This document shows positions 44,161-56,599 of a DNA stretch of 64,000 bases, in pieces. Position 1 is the first letter of the stretch. Every line of letters starts with the position of its first letter. This DNA comes from Musa acuminata AAA Group (Eukaryota > Streptophyta > Magnoliopsida > Zingiberales > Musaceae), in contig NC_088330.1 of assembly GCF_036884655.1 (NCBI RefSeq), positions 37,430,501-37,494,500 on the forward strand, read 5' to 3'. The notes beneath the pieces are model-generated. The model was not told the DNA's origin and searched no databases. It saw only the letters and a program-made list of their open reading frames with translations. The position numbers and the translations under genes were made by a program.

Positions 44161-45299
44161 GGTAGTCAGCCCCTCGTGTTACGGTGGGTCCGCATCCATG
44201 AACGAGTCGTTAGGGTTCCTTTTCGCGGCTCTCCTCGCCCGGTTCCTTTCCTCCGTTTCTCCCTTCCCTCCCGCAACGCTTTTACCCATCCCGTTCCAGG
44301 CTTTCTACTGTCTCTCCTCCACCCAGTTCCTTTCCTCAGTTTTACTGTCTCCGTTTCTCTCTTTCTCAATCTCTCCAGGTATCTATGTCCCTACCCTTTG
44401 CTTTGGTCGCCGAAATATATTGGGTTTTGGTGCTTTTCCTCAGCACATCTGTCTTCCATTGTGTTTTTTCTGTTTGGATCATCTAGGGTTAGGAATATAT
44501 GATCTAAGGTGGTTGGTAGGTCGAGACTGTTTCCTGAATTATGCGAACTTCATGGGCTGATTCGGTTGCGAACGCCGAGAGCTCGGCGTGTGCGATCGGT
44601 GCTTCTGTAAGCATAAGCAACACTGGCAACACCAACGCCACTGCTGCTGTGGTCATTGCCGCCCCTCGCCCTGTTCGCGCTGCCTACGTCCTTCCAACGG
44701 TGTGCAGTCTTCCAAACTCCCAGCGCCAGCCCCTGTCTATGGTTCTTCTGCGGCTAAATTACCATCTGGGCCTAGAGCGCCTTCTGGAGGAGACCGATGG
44801 GGTGGTGGCTCTACTAGAGATGCAGGACGCCCTGGCTTTGCTGGCGGCCTGGGTGGAGGAGGTGGTTGGGGCTCAAGGAGCGTTGGGTGGGATCGGAGGA
44901 AGCGTGAGAAGAACCCTTTCGCAGATGATGAAGAAACCACTGAAGTCGCGTTTGATGGTCAGGAGACTACTGGCATAAATTTTAATCCATATGAAGGCAT
45001 ACCTATGGTGGTGAGCGGTGAGAATGTGACTCCGCCGGTGAGCACATTTGCTGAGATTTGGGGGATGAAAACACACCTGTGGACGTGAGCCATGTTATTC
45101 CCATCTTGCTAGCTGGACGAGACCTGATGGTCTGTGCTCAGACTCTGGGTCAGGAAAGGCTGCAGCTTTCTGCTTTCCAATTATTAGTGGGATCATAAGG
45201 GGACCACCTTCACAGTGGCAGCGGGGCTCGAGGGCAGTGTATCCTCCTGCGCTTATCTTGTCACCTACCCGTGAGCTCTCGGTTCAAGTATGCATTCTT

Positions 45300-46669
45300 T
45301 TTTTTCTTGAACCTTGTTTGGAATGTGTTAACAGTTTATTTAGTTAACGATTGTTACAGAATTTGTTTTTTGGGTATGAGATTACTTATTGCATTATTAA
45401 TAATTGATCTTTTCATTTAACTTTTTTCCTCGGATCAATTGATTCCAGAAGTTTTTACAGTTATTATGGATATTATTTCAATCGCAATTGGTATCTTCCT
45501 ATAAGGGTGTGTTTGTTTGCATGTCTACATAATACTGTTTTATTTTGAGAAATTTCTTTCTGATTTTTATCCGATAGGAAAACTATAAAAAATCATGCAA
45601 ATTGTTTCTCATATTTTGAGGACAGGTTAACCTTTCTTTCAGATTCTTTATTTGAAAAATGAGAATAAATCATCTCCAATTTCCAAGAAAAAGAAAAAAA
45701 AAAAAAGTTGCCCTGCATTCGAAACACGACAAAGTAAAGGAAAGACATCTTCATTTTATTTGCTTATGGTCCAAGCAACTTACTTTGATTTTTCATGATA
45801 GAGTTTTCACTAGAAAATTTTAGTCACTATCAATGCTCATCTTAAGCTCAGATAAAAAAAGTGAAGGATTGCATTAGGTCACTAACAATCAAAGTAAAAT
45901 AATATCAGATCTTATTAATAGTCTTCATTATAAAATTTCTTTTCTCCTTTTTCTTACAAATAAATAGATTATAGAAAAGGGAGCCAAAATATACATGTAA
46001 TGCTATATTTTATTTCTTTGGATAGTCCAGATGTTGATAATTTACAAGATAGAACCACTTTCCTAAAGTCTGACTGCCCAGTCGCAAAAATTATCCTGAA
46101 GTTGTTGAAGCACAAGAAGAAGAGCAAAGGACAATTGATCAAAAAAGAAGTTGGTAAACTTTTGCATTATTAATTTGGATTATCTGTTAGGTCTTTTTAA
46201 CACCCATCATCCATCTAAAAAGTCTTAGTCAAATCATCAACTTCTTGTACTTCTTTATCTGTTGTTCTCTACCATTTATTATTGCATTAATTTCTTCAAA
46301 ATAAATTAATGATACTGTATATGAGCTTTATATGTAGATTTCCTTGTATGCAACTAATATAACTCATTCTGTGTTGGTTTCTGTTATTGACATCTTAGAT
46401 ACATGAGGAGGCTAGAAAGTTCTCCTACCAGACTGGTGGATCCCCAATCAATTAGCAGGTTCTTCTTTTCTCATTTTTAGTTCATTTGACTTTGAATCCC
46501 CTATTCCTAACGAATGCCTTTTGTGGAAGCCCGTTGTTTTTTCTGTGTTATTTTATGCAAAGTTTAGTAATTCTAAATGATATGTTTTCTATATTTTTCA
46601 TGTCCCCATCTAAATGTTGAAGAAATTTAATACATTAAGAAACTATATCTTTTTGTAGGTCAGCTATTT

Positions 46670-46712
<43 letters not shown>

Positions 46713-48680
46713 GTTGGAGATAGATTTTAGTTGTCTGGGGTAATAGTTGGGAATAGATTTTTATTGTCTAAGGTGATTATAGGCAAATATAACAAAAATG
46801 ACAAGATGCCTGGATTTTAAATAATCATATTATATTTGATTACACATATATATAAAAAAAAAAGATAAGCATTCACAAAGGCTTTAAGTCTTTTATCATG
46901 TCTTAATATTATGTCAGTCTTAGTACCAATTCCCACAACTTAGTCTAATGAGATACTGTTAATTTTGTTGAGCCGTGTAAGTTTATCCTAGTCCAAAATG
47001 CTTGAGTCCCAAGTTAACATTAAGACATTCATTATCCTTTATAAGTTTATCTTGATCTTTATCTACTATTACTATTAATGTTGGACTTAATCTAGGTGTT
47101 ATAAACTTCTTGTTAAAGCTTTTAAAAAAGAACATTCCAAATTATTAGATTTTCTTTTTTCCCTCGACTATGTCTTGGAGCTCGTGCTCTTCAAATCATG
47201 GTGCTACTCGGAATTTTCACTTGCCCATCACGTTGCGATTTTCACTTGCTGATCTTTGCAACTGTCTTCAACGCTTGCTACTACCGTTGGAAGCATGCAA
47301 CATTCCACGTGACACTCTTATTTTGCCATGCAATAATTTCTAATTGGACTGAAAACACTATTTATATCTTTTTCCAGTCAGTTTACCATGATGAAAATTT
47401 TGGGGGTGATAAGAACTTTTTTTCCTTGTAGACACTAGTTGCGAAGGAGGATATAAACAATTGGATTGATCGGAGATTGTCACTGCCAGTTTGTGAGTGC
47501 ACGACACAGCATGCTGCATGCATTCCACTATAGGAGCAACAGTGGAAAACAATGACAAATGGTTACCTCAGGAAGCTTGCCATGTTGCACGACACAAAAA
47601 AACCCATCATATAGTGATTTGAGGAGCGCGAATCCCCAGGTAAAAAGTAATGACAATATGATAATTTAGTTGTTTCCTATTTAAACCTCTAACAATCACT
47701 TTAAAGACATAAATTACCAAAAAATAATAACTTATAGCAAATAAACATATAAATGGCAAAATAAATGTTGCAGTTGGTATATTTATTGTGCACTCAATTA
47801 GGTGTTTTTTAAAAGAATCCTATTTAGTAAAACAAATATTCATCTTAAATGAATAAAAGAAATTAATTTTAAATTATTATTATTTATCCGGACTTCAACA
47901 ATTCACATGCCCCTCCTGTTATTGACTTATTAGATGAATCAATTGCTCGCAGGCCTATGTACTCATGCCCCTCCTGTTATTGACTTATTACATGGTGCCT
48001 ATATTTACAAAGGCCTATGTCTTTGTAAATATACCCTAGATAGTAGAATTTATAGATTCTTTATAGTAAGCTCTGAAATTTCTGAAATGACACCTTGATT
48101 GAATCTAAATATGCATGATTCTTTAAAAATATCTTTCTTTTTAAATTGTCCAGTGACTTCTCAAATGATTCTTCTTCATTTATTCTGACTCCTTTATAAC
48201 CCATCATTCAAACTGAACCCACTTTTTAATTTTGTCTTAGTCCTTGATGCGGTTGAGTCTGATTGGTCAAGCACTTATCTGACAACAATTCCATGTGTGG
48301 GTACCATAGTTTAGCAAGAAAATATAGCCAACAACAGATTTGCTGTAAAATCTACAAGCATCATCATCTGATAAAATCAAACTGTAGGTGGAACTACTAC
48401 TCGGCTAATTTGTATGGCAACTTCTAACTCTGGATTTCCAGTTCATATTGTGATGTGCATTTGTTAGTGATTCATGTCAACCTTAAATTTGTGGTGGATG
48501 AGATAATTGTTCTGCCTTCTATATTAGTTACAATTTTAAGCAATATAATTGATTGAGTGAAGTAATTTTCTTTTCTCAACTGAAAAATGCTGCTTCTCCT
48601 TTTAAGAGTCATTCGTCAATCATTTGTTGTTTAAAATAGTTCTTGTAACAGTATTGTTATATTATTCTGTTGCTTGTGAC
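45300..48680. other. Introns and unexplained DNA inside the helicase pseudogene
   Basis: Between the pseudo-exons there is an AT microsatellite at 46674-46709, a 27-bp direct repeat (47906-47932 and 47964-47990) and a 12-bp-stem hairpin at 48001-48032. The stretch 47440-47640 follows an acceptor-like TTGTAG and has stops in all plus frames; I could not align it to the helicase. Nothing else is recognisable. Confidence 0.45.
46674..46709. repeat. (AT)n microsatellite
   Basis: About eighteen AT units without interruption, inside an intron of the helicase pseudogene. Confidence 0.9.
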
Positions 48681-48802
48681 ATTGACAGGAACGGGAACGA
48701 GCACTCAGATCCTTCCAGAGTGGTGCTACTCCAATTCTAGTTGGTGGTCATAGTTTTCATAGTGATTCCTCTATCAGGAGCAGTCGAGACGGTGATTATT
48801 GA

Positions 48803-50199
48803 CCTTGATATTAAATGTCACGATCCGAGTTTGATGGACTAACCGACGTATAACTCCGTTTGATCTAAATCATTGATTAAAATATTTGAACCAGAGTTAT
48901 CGTACATAATACATTCATCAGATTCTTACAAGTCAATATCTTTACTCACTTACGATGTGAGTTATAATTTTGATAATATTACATACATGAAGGTACTAAG
49001 ATAGTTATCTTGTCTGTGTTCTTCAACCTGTGTTATACCCTACTTTTTGAGAGCATCAAACATGATTGATTGTTAATATGGCCAACTGCAATGATTCAGG
49101 CAGCCTCATTTTCAGTTCATTTGCTTTAGTTTCCATTCTTCTAGGGTTTAAGTTGGCGATCGTAGAATATTCAATGAGGCTTAGAAAATCCTTTTTGGGT
49201 TGTTTGTTTGGTTTAAATGGTGGGAAAGTTGATGGGTGATATGTTTCTCATTTTTATGCAAACCATTTGGGTCCTAAATTTCTGACGTACTCAAAACAGT
49301 TGTTGGGAAAGGGGAAAAGGTGGCTTGCATGCTAAGTCCTTGTCAGAACCAGATATGTTGATTATGGAATATGAACAAAATGATGAATTGATTATACTTT
49401 TAGTTTGCCAACCCGATGGACCATAATGATTCTGATAAGCTGTAGTCTTGCCTATTTGTCTCCTGTGTGCTTATCAAAAGAATAATACTATAATTAAGAT
49501 TTTTTAGGGACAAATTAATAATGTGTTGCATGTTTGAATTGCTCAGCTAGTATCATACGCACAAACCTGATGATGATGGGGTTCTTGCGAGCTCTGTAAT
49601 GTTATCTTACCTCAAGATTGTTTACAGGATGGAGACATGCATGCTGTATGACTTGATCCATTAGATTTGTGATTATTTGCTTGGTTAAATGGTATGAGCT
49701 TTTTTTTTAATTTATTCATACGTATCAGAAATCGATTAATGAGTCCTCTAATCTGACTTAAAGAATATTAAGATAATAATGACATTCGAGTCTTTCTCTT
49801 ATATTCATTCACAAAATTTATTAAAGATTTTTTTCTCTCAATTTATTAACCTAATATATTCATCCCTATATCCACATATAGCCAATATCCCAATTTATTA
49901 CAATTATAACCATGATAGGAGTATTTTAGATGCTATTTGCCTGATTGGCATGACAAAACCCACCGCGTTCACATCGAGGTGCAAACCGTATACGTCGCTG
50001 CTAATAATATCCACAGCTCCACGCCATCTCCACAAATCCATAACAACCAACGTCTTCCCTCTTCTACTATTAGAACATGACAACACTTCAAAGGATACGA
50101 TTCGAGAAGCAACCCCCATCTTGTGCTCCCTAAAGACTGCGCAAACATCTCTCTACTTCTCCCATCGATCGAGCCAAACGGGAGGAAAAGAATAGACCG
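48803..50199. other. Intergenic region downstream of the pseudogene, no gene seen
   Basis: AT-rich with no recognisable frame. From about 49970 GC content rises, and the segment before 50200 forms the promoter and leader of the small gene that follows. The large minus-strand open frame over 49969-50658 is the antisense of that gene. Confidence 0.5.
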
Positions 50200-50478
50200 A
50201 TGACGACGACGACGGACATGTCGAAGCTCCAGCGATCGGCGATGTCGTTCCGAAGACAAGGGTCGTCGGGTCGGATATGGAATGACCCGATGCGTGGGGT
50301 GGAGCTCAACGGCGCGGCCGTGCCGGTGCCTGAGCCCGTGACTTCGATCCCCGAGCTCAAGGCCGATGCCGCGGTGGCCGTCCCGCCTCAGGTTCCACCG
50401 GTGAAGAAGAAAAAGCGGTGGCGCCCCTGGTCGGTGGGTTTCTGTCTCTGCGCGAGACCCACTCCCGCCAACGCATAG
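50200..50478 (+). CDS. Small MAPK-substrate-like protein (At1g80180/At1g15400 family)
   Basis: An intronless 92-residue frame in a GC-rich island. The conserved part is N-terminal: KLQRSAMSFRRQGSSGRIWN, followed by DPMRGVEL. This LQRS-x2-SFRRQGSSG-x2-W block is the hallmark of small plant proteins annotated as MAP-kinase substrates. The middle is Pro/Val/Ala-rich (PEPVTSIPEL, VPPQVPP), then a basic run KKKKRWRPW and a Cys-containing tail GFCLCARPTPANA. ATG at 50200 is preceded by a leader; an inner ATG at 50218 (MSKLQRS) would match shorter relatives and is equally possible. TP near the C-terminus is the only minimal proline-directed site apparent. Molecular function is unknown; the family call rests on the N-terminal block. 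Confidence 0.75.
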   Translation: MTTTTDMSKLQRSAMSFRRQGSSGRIWNDPMRGVELNGAAVPVPEPVTSIPELKADAAVAVPPQVPPVKKKKRWRPWSVGFCLCARPTPANA

Positions 50479-51437
50479 AACGTGTTTGATGAAATGACAT
50501 GGTGTTGCCGTAGCCAGTGCTCGGCGACCAGACCACTCCTGCGCTCCGTTAGGTTCATCCTTCGCGGTAAACGTTATTTTGAGTTTAGTTTGACCAATGT
50601 TGTAGATGGAAATGGGAACGAAAAGCTTAAGAGGAATAGAAGGGATTACATCATACATTTATACCACATGATGCATAATTTTGCAGCAACATATTGACTC
50701 TTTGTGATGACTTTTTTTCTGTATAATTTTATATAAATTTCATTTTATGTCACATTAAAAAAATTCAAAAATTTCTTGTAAATAACTCAACCATGGAGGT
50801 GTTTTGTTTTAGTTATTTAGATAGTATAATTATTTCCTTACCATGGAATTGCTTATCATGTGTGGTAATAACCAACTTTGTTTTAGGTATAAAATAAGCA
50901 TATATACCTTTTAAAATTTGTAAGATTAAAACATGGTTGTTTTCTAAGAATTATCATAAATCTCATTAATATACCATTATTCATCTCCTCTAAATCTCTT
51001 TTCAACATTGTTCATCTCTCTTCTTTTAGCTTTTTTTTTTATAAAACTAATCTAAGCCAAACCTAATTAGGCTCAAGTTTGGTTTTCAAACTTTACAGTA
51101 AACCTATATTGATAAACTTCATCGTAGATCAAGTCTCCTACAATGTTTCTACTACTATTATCTTTTTGAATTTATTTTAGCTCAAATGCTTGATGAAGGT
51201 AACTGTTTTTTTATTCCTCTTCTTTAGTTCTTTTAACTCATCACAGTGAGAGAATTTTCTTTTTCGACTATATTCTTTAAAATTTTTATCGACAATCTCA
51301 TAAACATCGTAGGCTAGACTTGAAGATGATATTCATCTTAATGCTTTAGTACTCATAAAAGTGAAGGATGAATTTATGATTCAATCATGTTGCTAGTAGA
51401 CAACGATCATGTCTCTAATCACCTCTCATCAGCCTAT

Positions 51438-51577
51438 CTTGTTCTCTCTTGCTTCTCTTATTGATTGTATCTTGAATTTGGTTTAGGTATCAAATTTAGA
51501 TTTTAAACTTGTTCTCTCTTGCTTCTCTTATTGATTGTATCTTGAATTTGGTTTAGGTATCAAATTTAGATTTTAAA
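51438..51577. repeat. Perfect 70-bp tandem duplication
   Basis: The unit starting CTTGTTCTCTCTTGCTTCTC at 51438-51507 is repeated without a difference at 51508-51577. Recent slippage or unequal exchange, or an assembly artefact. Confidence 0.95.
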
Positions 51578-53129
51578 TTTTATTTTTGATAACATGTAAA
51601 AATCAAATAGGTTTATGGTGAGACGCGAGAGAAAAAAAAGAGTATGTACAAGAAAGAAGAGGTGATTGAATGAAAAAGGAACAAAAAAAAATTTTGCTTG
51701 CTCAAGATGATGAGTAGATTCTTTTGTTAAATTGATAATAATGTTCATGATCACGATCTTTAACTATGAGCTCCATGGCGATTAATGTCGAAATTAGTAG
51801 ATGAGAGCAATACCAAAAAGGTTGAAGCAACTCTCCATTTAAACCAAAATTAACATGAGAAAAGTTATTGTAGGGGGAAGGAGGCTATGATTGCAAGGGA
51901 ATAAATTTAGAGAACACACAATAAAATGCATTGTATATTTACGAAGAAAATAATATTTTATTTATATGAAAAAAAGAAAATACAAGAAAGAAAAACCCTT
52001 CTAAGTTAGCTCAAATCCAAATATAGAATCTCTTTGTGTGGATAGTCACATAAATCTAAAATCCTAAAGAATTTTTTTCTTGCTTGGGCCACTCTAGATT
52101 TACTAGAATAATCTCATGAGTATCATCATTATCACATATCAAATAGGATATTTATAGAGCAACCAATCCTTAATGTTGATGTATTCCTATTTTCAAGTAA
52201 AAATCTTTTCATATTTGAATTCCTTACACTACAAATCATTTTCAGTTGTAAAATTAAAAAAAAATAATTACTGATTCTAAAAATAAAAATAAAGATAATT
52301 AAATAATGAAGAGAGAACCAAACTAAGTTGTTGACCCCATCCACCACCATATCAGATTATTGAGAAAAGGACTTTGAACCCAATTTGTCTCTCAAGAAAA
52401 CAAGGATTGAGACATCTGATACAAAAATTACTCCTTTTCTAGCGTTGGATAAAAAGAAAATTCATCAGCATATGAACCAATTTAATATATTAGCACTGAC
52501 TAATATTTTTAAAATACATTTATAGTGGTTAAAAATATATATTGTCTTATTATATACACACACACACACAAAGTGATACATATTAATCAGAATCCAAACA
52601 TTTTTAGATAATCAATGCAACTTTACTAAGTTGCATGAAGAAACCTTATGATTTGTACCGACAAAAAAAAATAGAGTCACTTTCTTTTTCAAATGATCAA
52701 ATTGTTCTCTTATAAACAAAAAACAAAAACAAAAGTTATTTTTTCGTTGAGACGCAATTGGGTCCAACCGGTTTCCAATCAAACCGGTTCAATCTTAAAC
52801 CGGAACAACAGGTTATCATATTTCCAAATGGAATTATAATGTTTCAATTCAGTAAAAAATCTATTAAAAAACACTGTATATTGTTAGTATTTATTGGCAC
52901 TCTTCCATAATAAATGAATGAAAATATTACAAAGTCTTTCAAAATATGTATCTATAAATTGAAGTCTTAATGAGAAAATTAAAATATTTGAAAATATATT
53001 AAAAACTTCCTAATTTCCATTATGACAGCTCAAACTCTCTTATAAACTCCTTTTTCAAATCTTAGAAGTTATAGTAGAGTTAATAACCAAGATTATGAGA
53101 ATTTGAACTACACAAGGCTTAGTTGTAAT

Positions 53130-54680
53130 ATTTTGGTTTAGTAAGAAAAAATTATAATTGGGTAATGTTGCCACCCATATTTAAGGTTAAGTGATAAAAA
53201 GTGAAATTTTGTTACCATTTATTTTAGAATATGTCAAGACCTCTTTAGTTTTTATCCAAAACCACCCAAACTTTATATAAATCATTTTATAAAATCTCAA
53301 GACCTTGAGACCTACAAGAAAGTTGTTAATTTAGGTTGTGGGAATTTGTATATAACTCAATTATAGTGTCTTTTAATGGAGCCTTAAAGCATTGGTTTAG
53401 TAACCAGGATTAAAAATATTATAATTGGTTAATGTCTCATTCATTTTTATTATTGTATTTTATAATAAATAAACACAAATATTATAGGATTTTTTTAACT
53501 GAATTTAAGGTTGATTGAAAAAAAAAATCACAATTTATCATTTTTATTTTGAAATACAGCAAAATAATTTTAATTTTTGTCTAAAATCATTAAATAAATT
53601 CTCAAGTTGTTTTATGAAACCTCAAAATGTATAATAAAATCGAGAATTAATGTTGGTGAGAATTTGAACTAATTATAGTCCAATTACTATATATTTGAAT
53701 AAACTTACCATATTTTTAAAAATGATTTTTTTTATTAAATTTATGATATATAAGATGCTTATCATGTAGACTTGAATTTAAGAATTATTACTTCTACAAT
53801 AATGTATTTACTTTTCCTTGAGACATAAGGATCGGCTCATCTTTTAACGCAAAATCTATTAAGGTTGGTTTTGGATTGTCCGAGTTGGATGTCTATTCGG
53901 ATTCAATCTTTTTTTTTTTTTTTGAGTCGATCATAGGAAAATCTATCGAGCTGGATATCTAATCCCTACAAAACTAAGTATACTCCTCCGATGCTCAAAT
54001 CAGTATTGAAGTCATGGAAGCTAGACTAATCAGACAAGTTGAGTTTATTAATTTTTTATACGTTGAGCGGACCTATGGGACTCCCTTTTATAATGGATGC
54101 ATAGGGTGTTAGATAGTTAGTAGAAACCGATTGTAACCACCTTTATTGACTTTCGACGGTTATGCATTTTTGTTAGATTGATTAGAAATATACTGTTTTT
54201 CACTAGATATGTGTCAATTACCGACTTGTACATGTGATAATGAAGCCACGTCCTGACGATATTAAGGTGTCAACCAACTCATATATGTTATAACACTTGA
54301 ATTAAAATATTAAAATTTTATGAAAAAACTTTTTCATGGGATAATATCTTACTTTTTACTTATATTTATAATAAATAAATAAAATATTATATGATATTTT
54401 AAAATACATAGACCTAAAATTAAGATTAAGTATAAAAATGAATATTTATTATCCTTTATTTTAAAATATTTTAAAAACTTAAATTAATCATTTTATGAAA
54501 CCTCAAAAATGTATAATAAACTAAATATTTAAGCTTGGTAGGAATTTTCTAACTGAAACATTATTATGATTTTTTAATAGACATAACACTTTTTATTATT
54601 AAACTAAAACACTGTAACTTCATTCAATAAATATTATAATCAATTTGATAACATAGACACTTTAACTCAATTAAAAATAC
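53130..54680. repeat. Diverged repeat modules in the AT-rich desert
   Basis: Three stretches share ordered phrases: about 53190-53310, 53505-53640 and 54415-54530. The phrases are a 'taaggtta/taagatta' start, a 'ttattttaaaatat' core, 'aaaaccta/aacctcaaaatgtataataaa', and 'aatcattttat(a/g)aaa' near the end. Linked phrases ('aaaattataattgg(t)taatg') recur before them. A weaker copy may lie at 3240-3400. They look like an old dispersed or locally duplicated element of unknown class. Confidence 0.4.
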
Positions 54681-56429
54681 TGCAATTGGTTCAATCCAAG
54701 AATAGGGGGTTTGGTTGAAAACTAATACATCTCAAATGAGTTTTTATACAATTCTCTCGCATATTATGGAAATACGAGTAACAATCCAGAAAAGATACGA
54801 TGCTGCTCATTTTGAACTTAATGATTTCCTTATTTGCCTCTCTATATTTAAGTTTTAATGTATGCTTTTTCTTTTAGATATCTTTGAAAAATTCTCACTA
54901 AGTATTTCAATCTTCAAAAATTCTCATAGTATCCCTTTGTTGTGTGAAAAGAATGAACCTGACTTTGCCATTATCTCTCTTTCCTTTGCCCTATTAAAAC
55001 TATAGATACCTTCGTGAACCCCTATCGAAGCCACGTTACCCTTGCACGAGAAAGGATGGAACGTGATCGTGGCGACCCTCACCATCATTGTTTATGGCTC
55101 TCATGTATATAAGAGGGTATGACAAGAGTCTATGGAGGTGGTGACTCTCATTGTCCACACTTATCCCTTGCGTGTAAGAAAGGGTCCGATAAGATTATTG
55201 TCATTGTTATTCATTGCACAACGACAAAGACGATGAGTCTCACGAGGTTTAGAGGAGGTAATGATAGATCTTACGAGGTAGAGGAGAGAGAAGACAATGC
55301 AGATTAGATGTCGAGGCAAGTTCGGGTCAAGAGCAAAATGGTCATTTAGAAAAAGGATAATTTGTGAGAAATTTTGAAAGTGGATAAGTTGTATCAGAAT
55401 TTCACAAAAATAAGTTTTTTTTTTTAATTCATCCTATTTCTTTTAGATTAAAAATAAGTAAATATATCATATTAATTATTCTCTTAGATGGTGTCCATAT
55501 AATAACATCGAAACTTAAATTAATATAAATATTTTTCAAATATTAATAGAAACATAAAATGATGTTCTTTTTGAAGTTAATTATTTTCTTATTTGCTTCT
55601 ATATATTTAAGTTTTAACAAATACATCTTTTGGAATTAAAAATTTACAAATACATTGTTTTGATTAGTCTTTGTGGATGACGGTAGTATAATAACATCAA
55701 AACTCAAACCAGTATAAATATTTTTAACTATTAAAAAAATAAAGAATCAAATAATTGACAAAAGTAATATTTTTCAACTTTTACCACTTGCCAAATGATA
55801 TATTTTTTACATCTTAATTATATGTGTGATTATGGTATATTAGACACACTTATCAAAAGTTGAAGGATCAAAATTTAACTTGATATATTTTTATATTTAC
55901 AACATTAATATGATTGTGGTGCAATAGACTCGCTTGCCAAAGGACTAAGTGTTTAAATCCTAATTTGATATATCTTTCAATTTAAAGTATTAATTTGGTA
56001 ATGATATATTAGATCCATTTATCAAAGATTGAAATATAAAATTTTATCTGATATATTTTCATACATAAAACACTGTTTTAACAGATCCACTTAGTAATTG
56101 ATGATTTATTGATTTATTTAAACAGTCGATTCTCATTCTCATTTTTTAGAATACGGGGAAAGAAAAAAAATGATAATTCAGTTATAAAAATTTTAATTTT
56201 TTAAAATTGAAATAATAATCATGATTTTCACAAAAACATAACATCTATGAAAGATTTAAACATCTAAAGGAATGTATATGTGAAATCAAAATATTTAAAG
56301 GGATATATATAAAGTATTAAAATTTAGATGAATAAATATTCTAATTTAATTATATATATTCCATGCGCTCAATAAACTATAATTAATTACTATTAATCAT
56401 TGTTAGCATTAGTTCATTTGAATAAGAAG

Positions 56430-56434
<5 letters not shown>

Positions 56435-56502
<68 letters not shown>
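56435..56502. repeat. (AT)n microsatellite upstream of the unknown gene
   Basis: About 34 AT units ending 98 bases before the ATG at 56600, so within the core promoter or near the transcript start. Confidence 0.95.
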
Positions 56503-56505
<3 letters not shown>

Positions 56506-56599
56506 ATTCTCGATTCTTTTTTTTGTCCTTCGCTTTATATTGTTTTGCCTTCTGTTATTACTCAATCGGTAAACAGCGGAGAGGAAACGAAGAGAGACG

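Larger units (their letters stand above)
44206..48802 (+). pseudogene. Decayed DDX3/RH37-type DEAD-box RNA helicase
   Basis: A DDX3-like plant helicase gene in pieces. ATG at 44541 opens MRTSWADSVANAESSACAIG, then PRPVRAAYV before a frame change. The other frame (to 45088) gives WDRRKREKNPFADDEE, TGINFNPYEGIPMVVSGENV and TPPVSTFAEI. The Q-motif segment is missing. Next come IPILLAGRDLMVCAQT and, after an extra two bases, GSGKAAAFCFPIISGI and ILSPTRELSVQ. An exon at 46399-46459 gives IHEEARKFSYQTGG with a deletion and a stop. The last exon, 48689-48802, joins ERERALRSFQSGATPILV to a GGHSFHSDSSIRSSRDGDY tail, so motifs after ILV are lost. Walker A has GKA for GKT, and the DEAD and HRIGRTGR regions were not found. 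Introns remain, so this is a decayed genomic duplicate, not a processed copy. Confidence 0.85.
50700..56430. other. AT-rich gene desert
   Basis: About 5.7 kb with no supportable gene. It holds the 70-bp tandem duplication at 51438-51577, a short AACCGG-rich island near 52760-52805, diverged repeat modules at 53.1-54.7 kb, and a more GC-rich island at about 54960-55350 with no recognisable product. Short open frames are unsupported. Confidence 0.55.

Noticed and set aside
49969..50658. 229-residue minus-strand open frame
   Set aside because: It is antisense to the MAPK-substrate-like gene, whose GC-rich codons keep the opposite strand open; no family resemblance.
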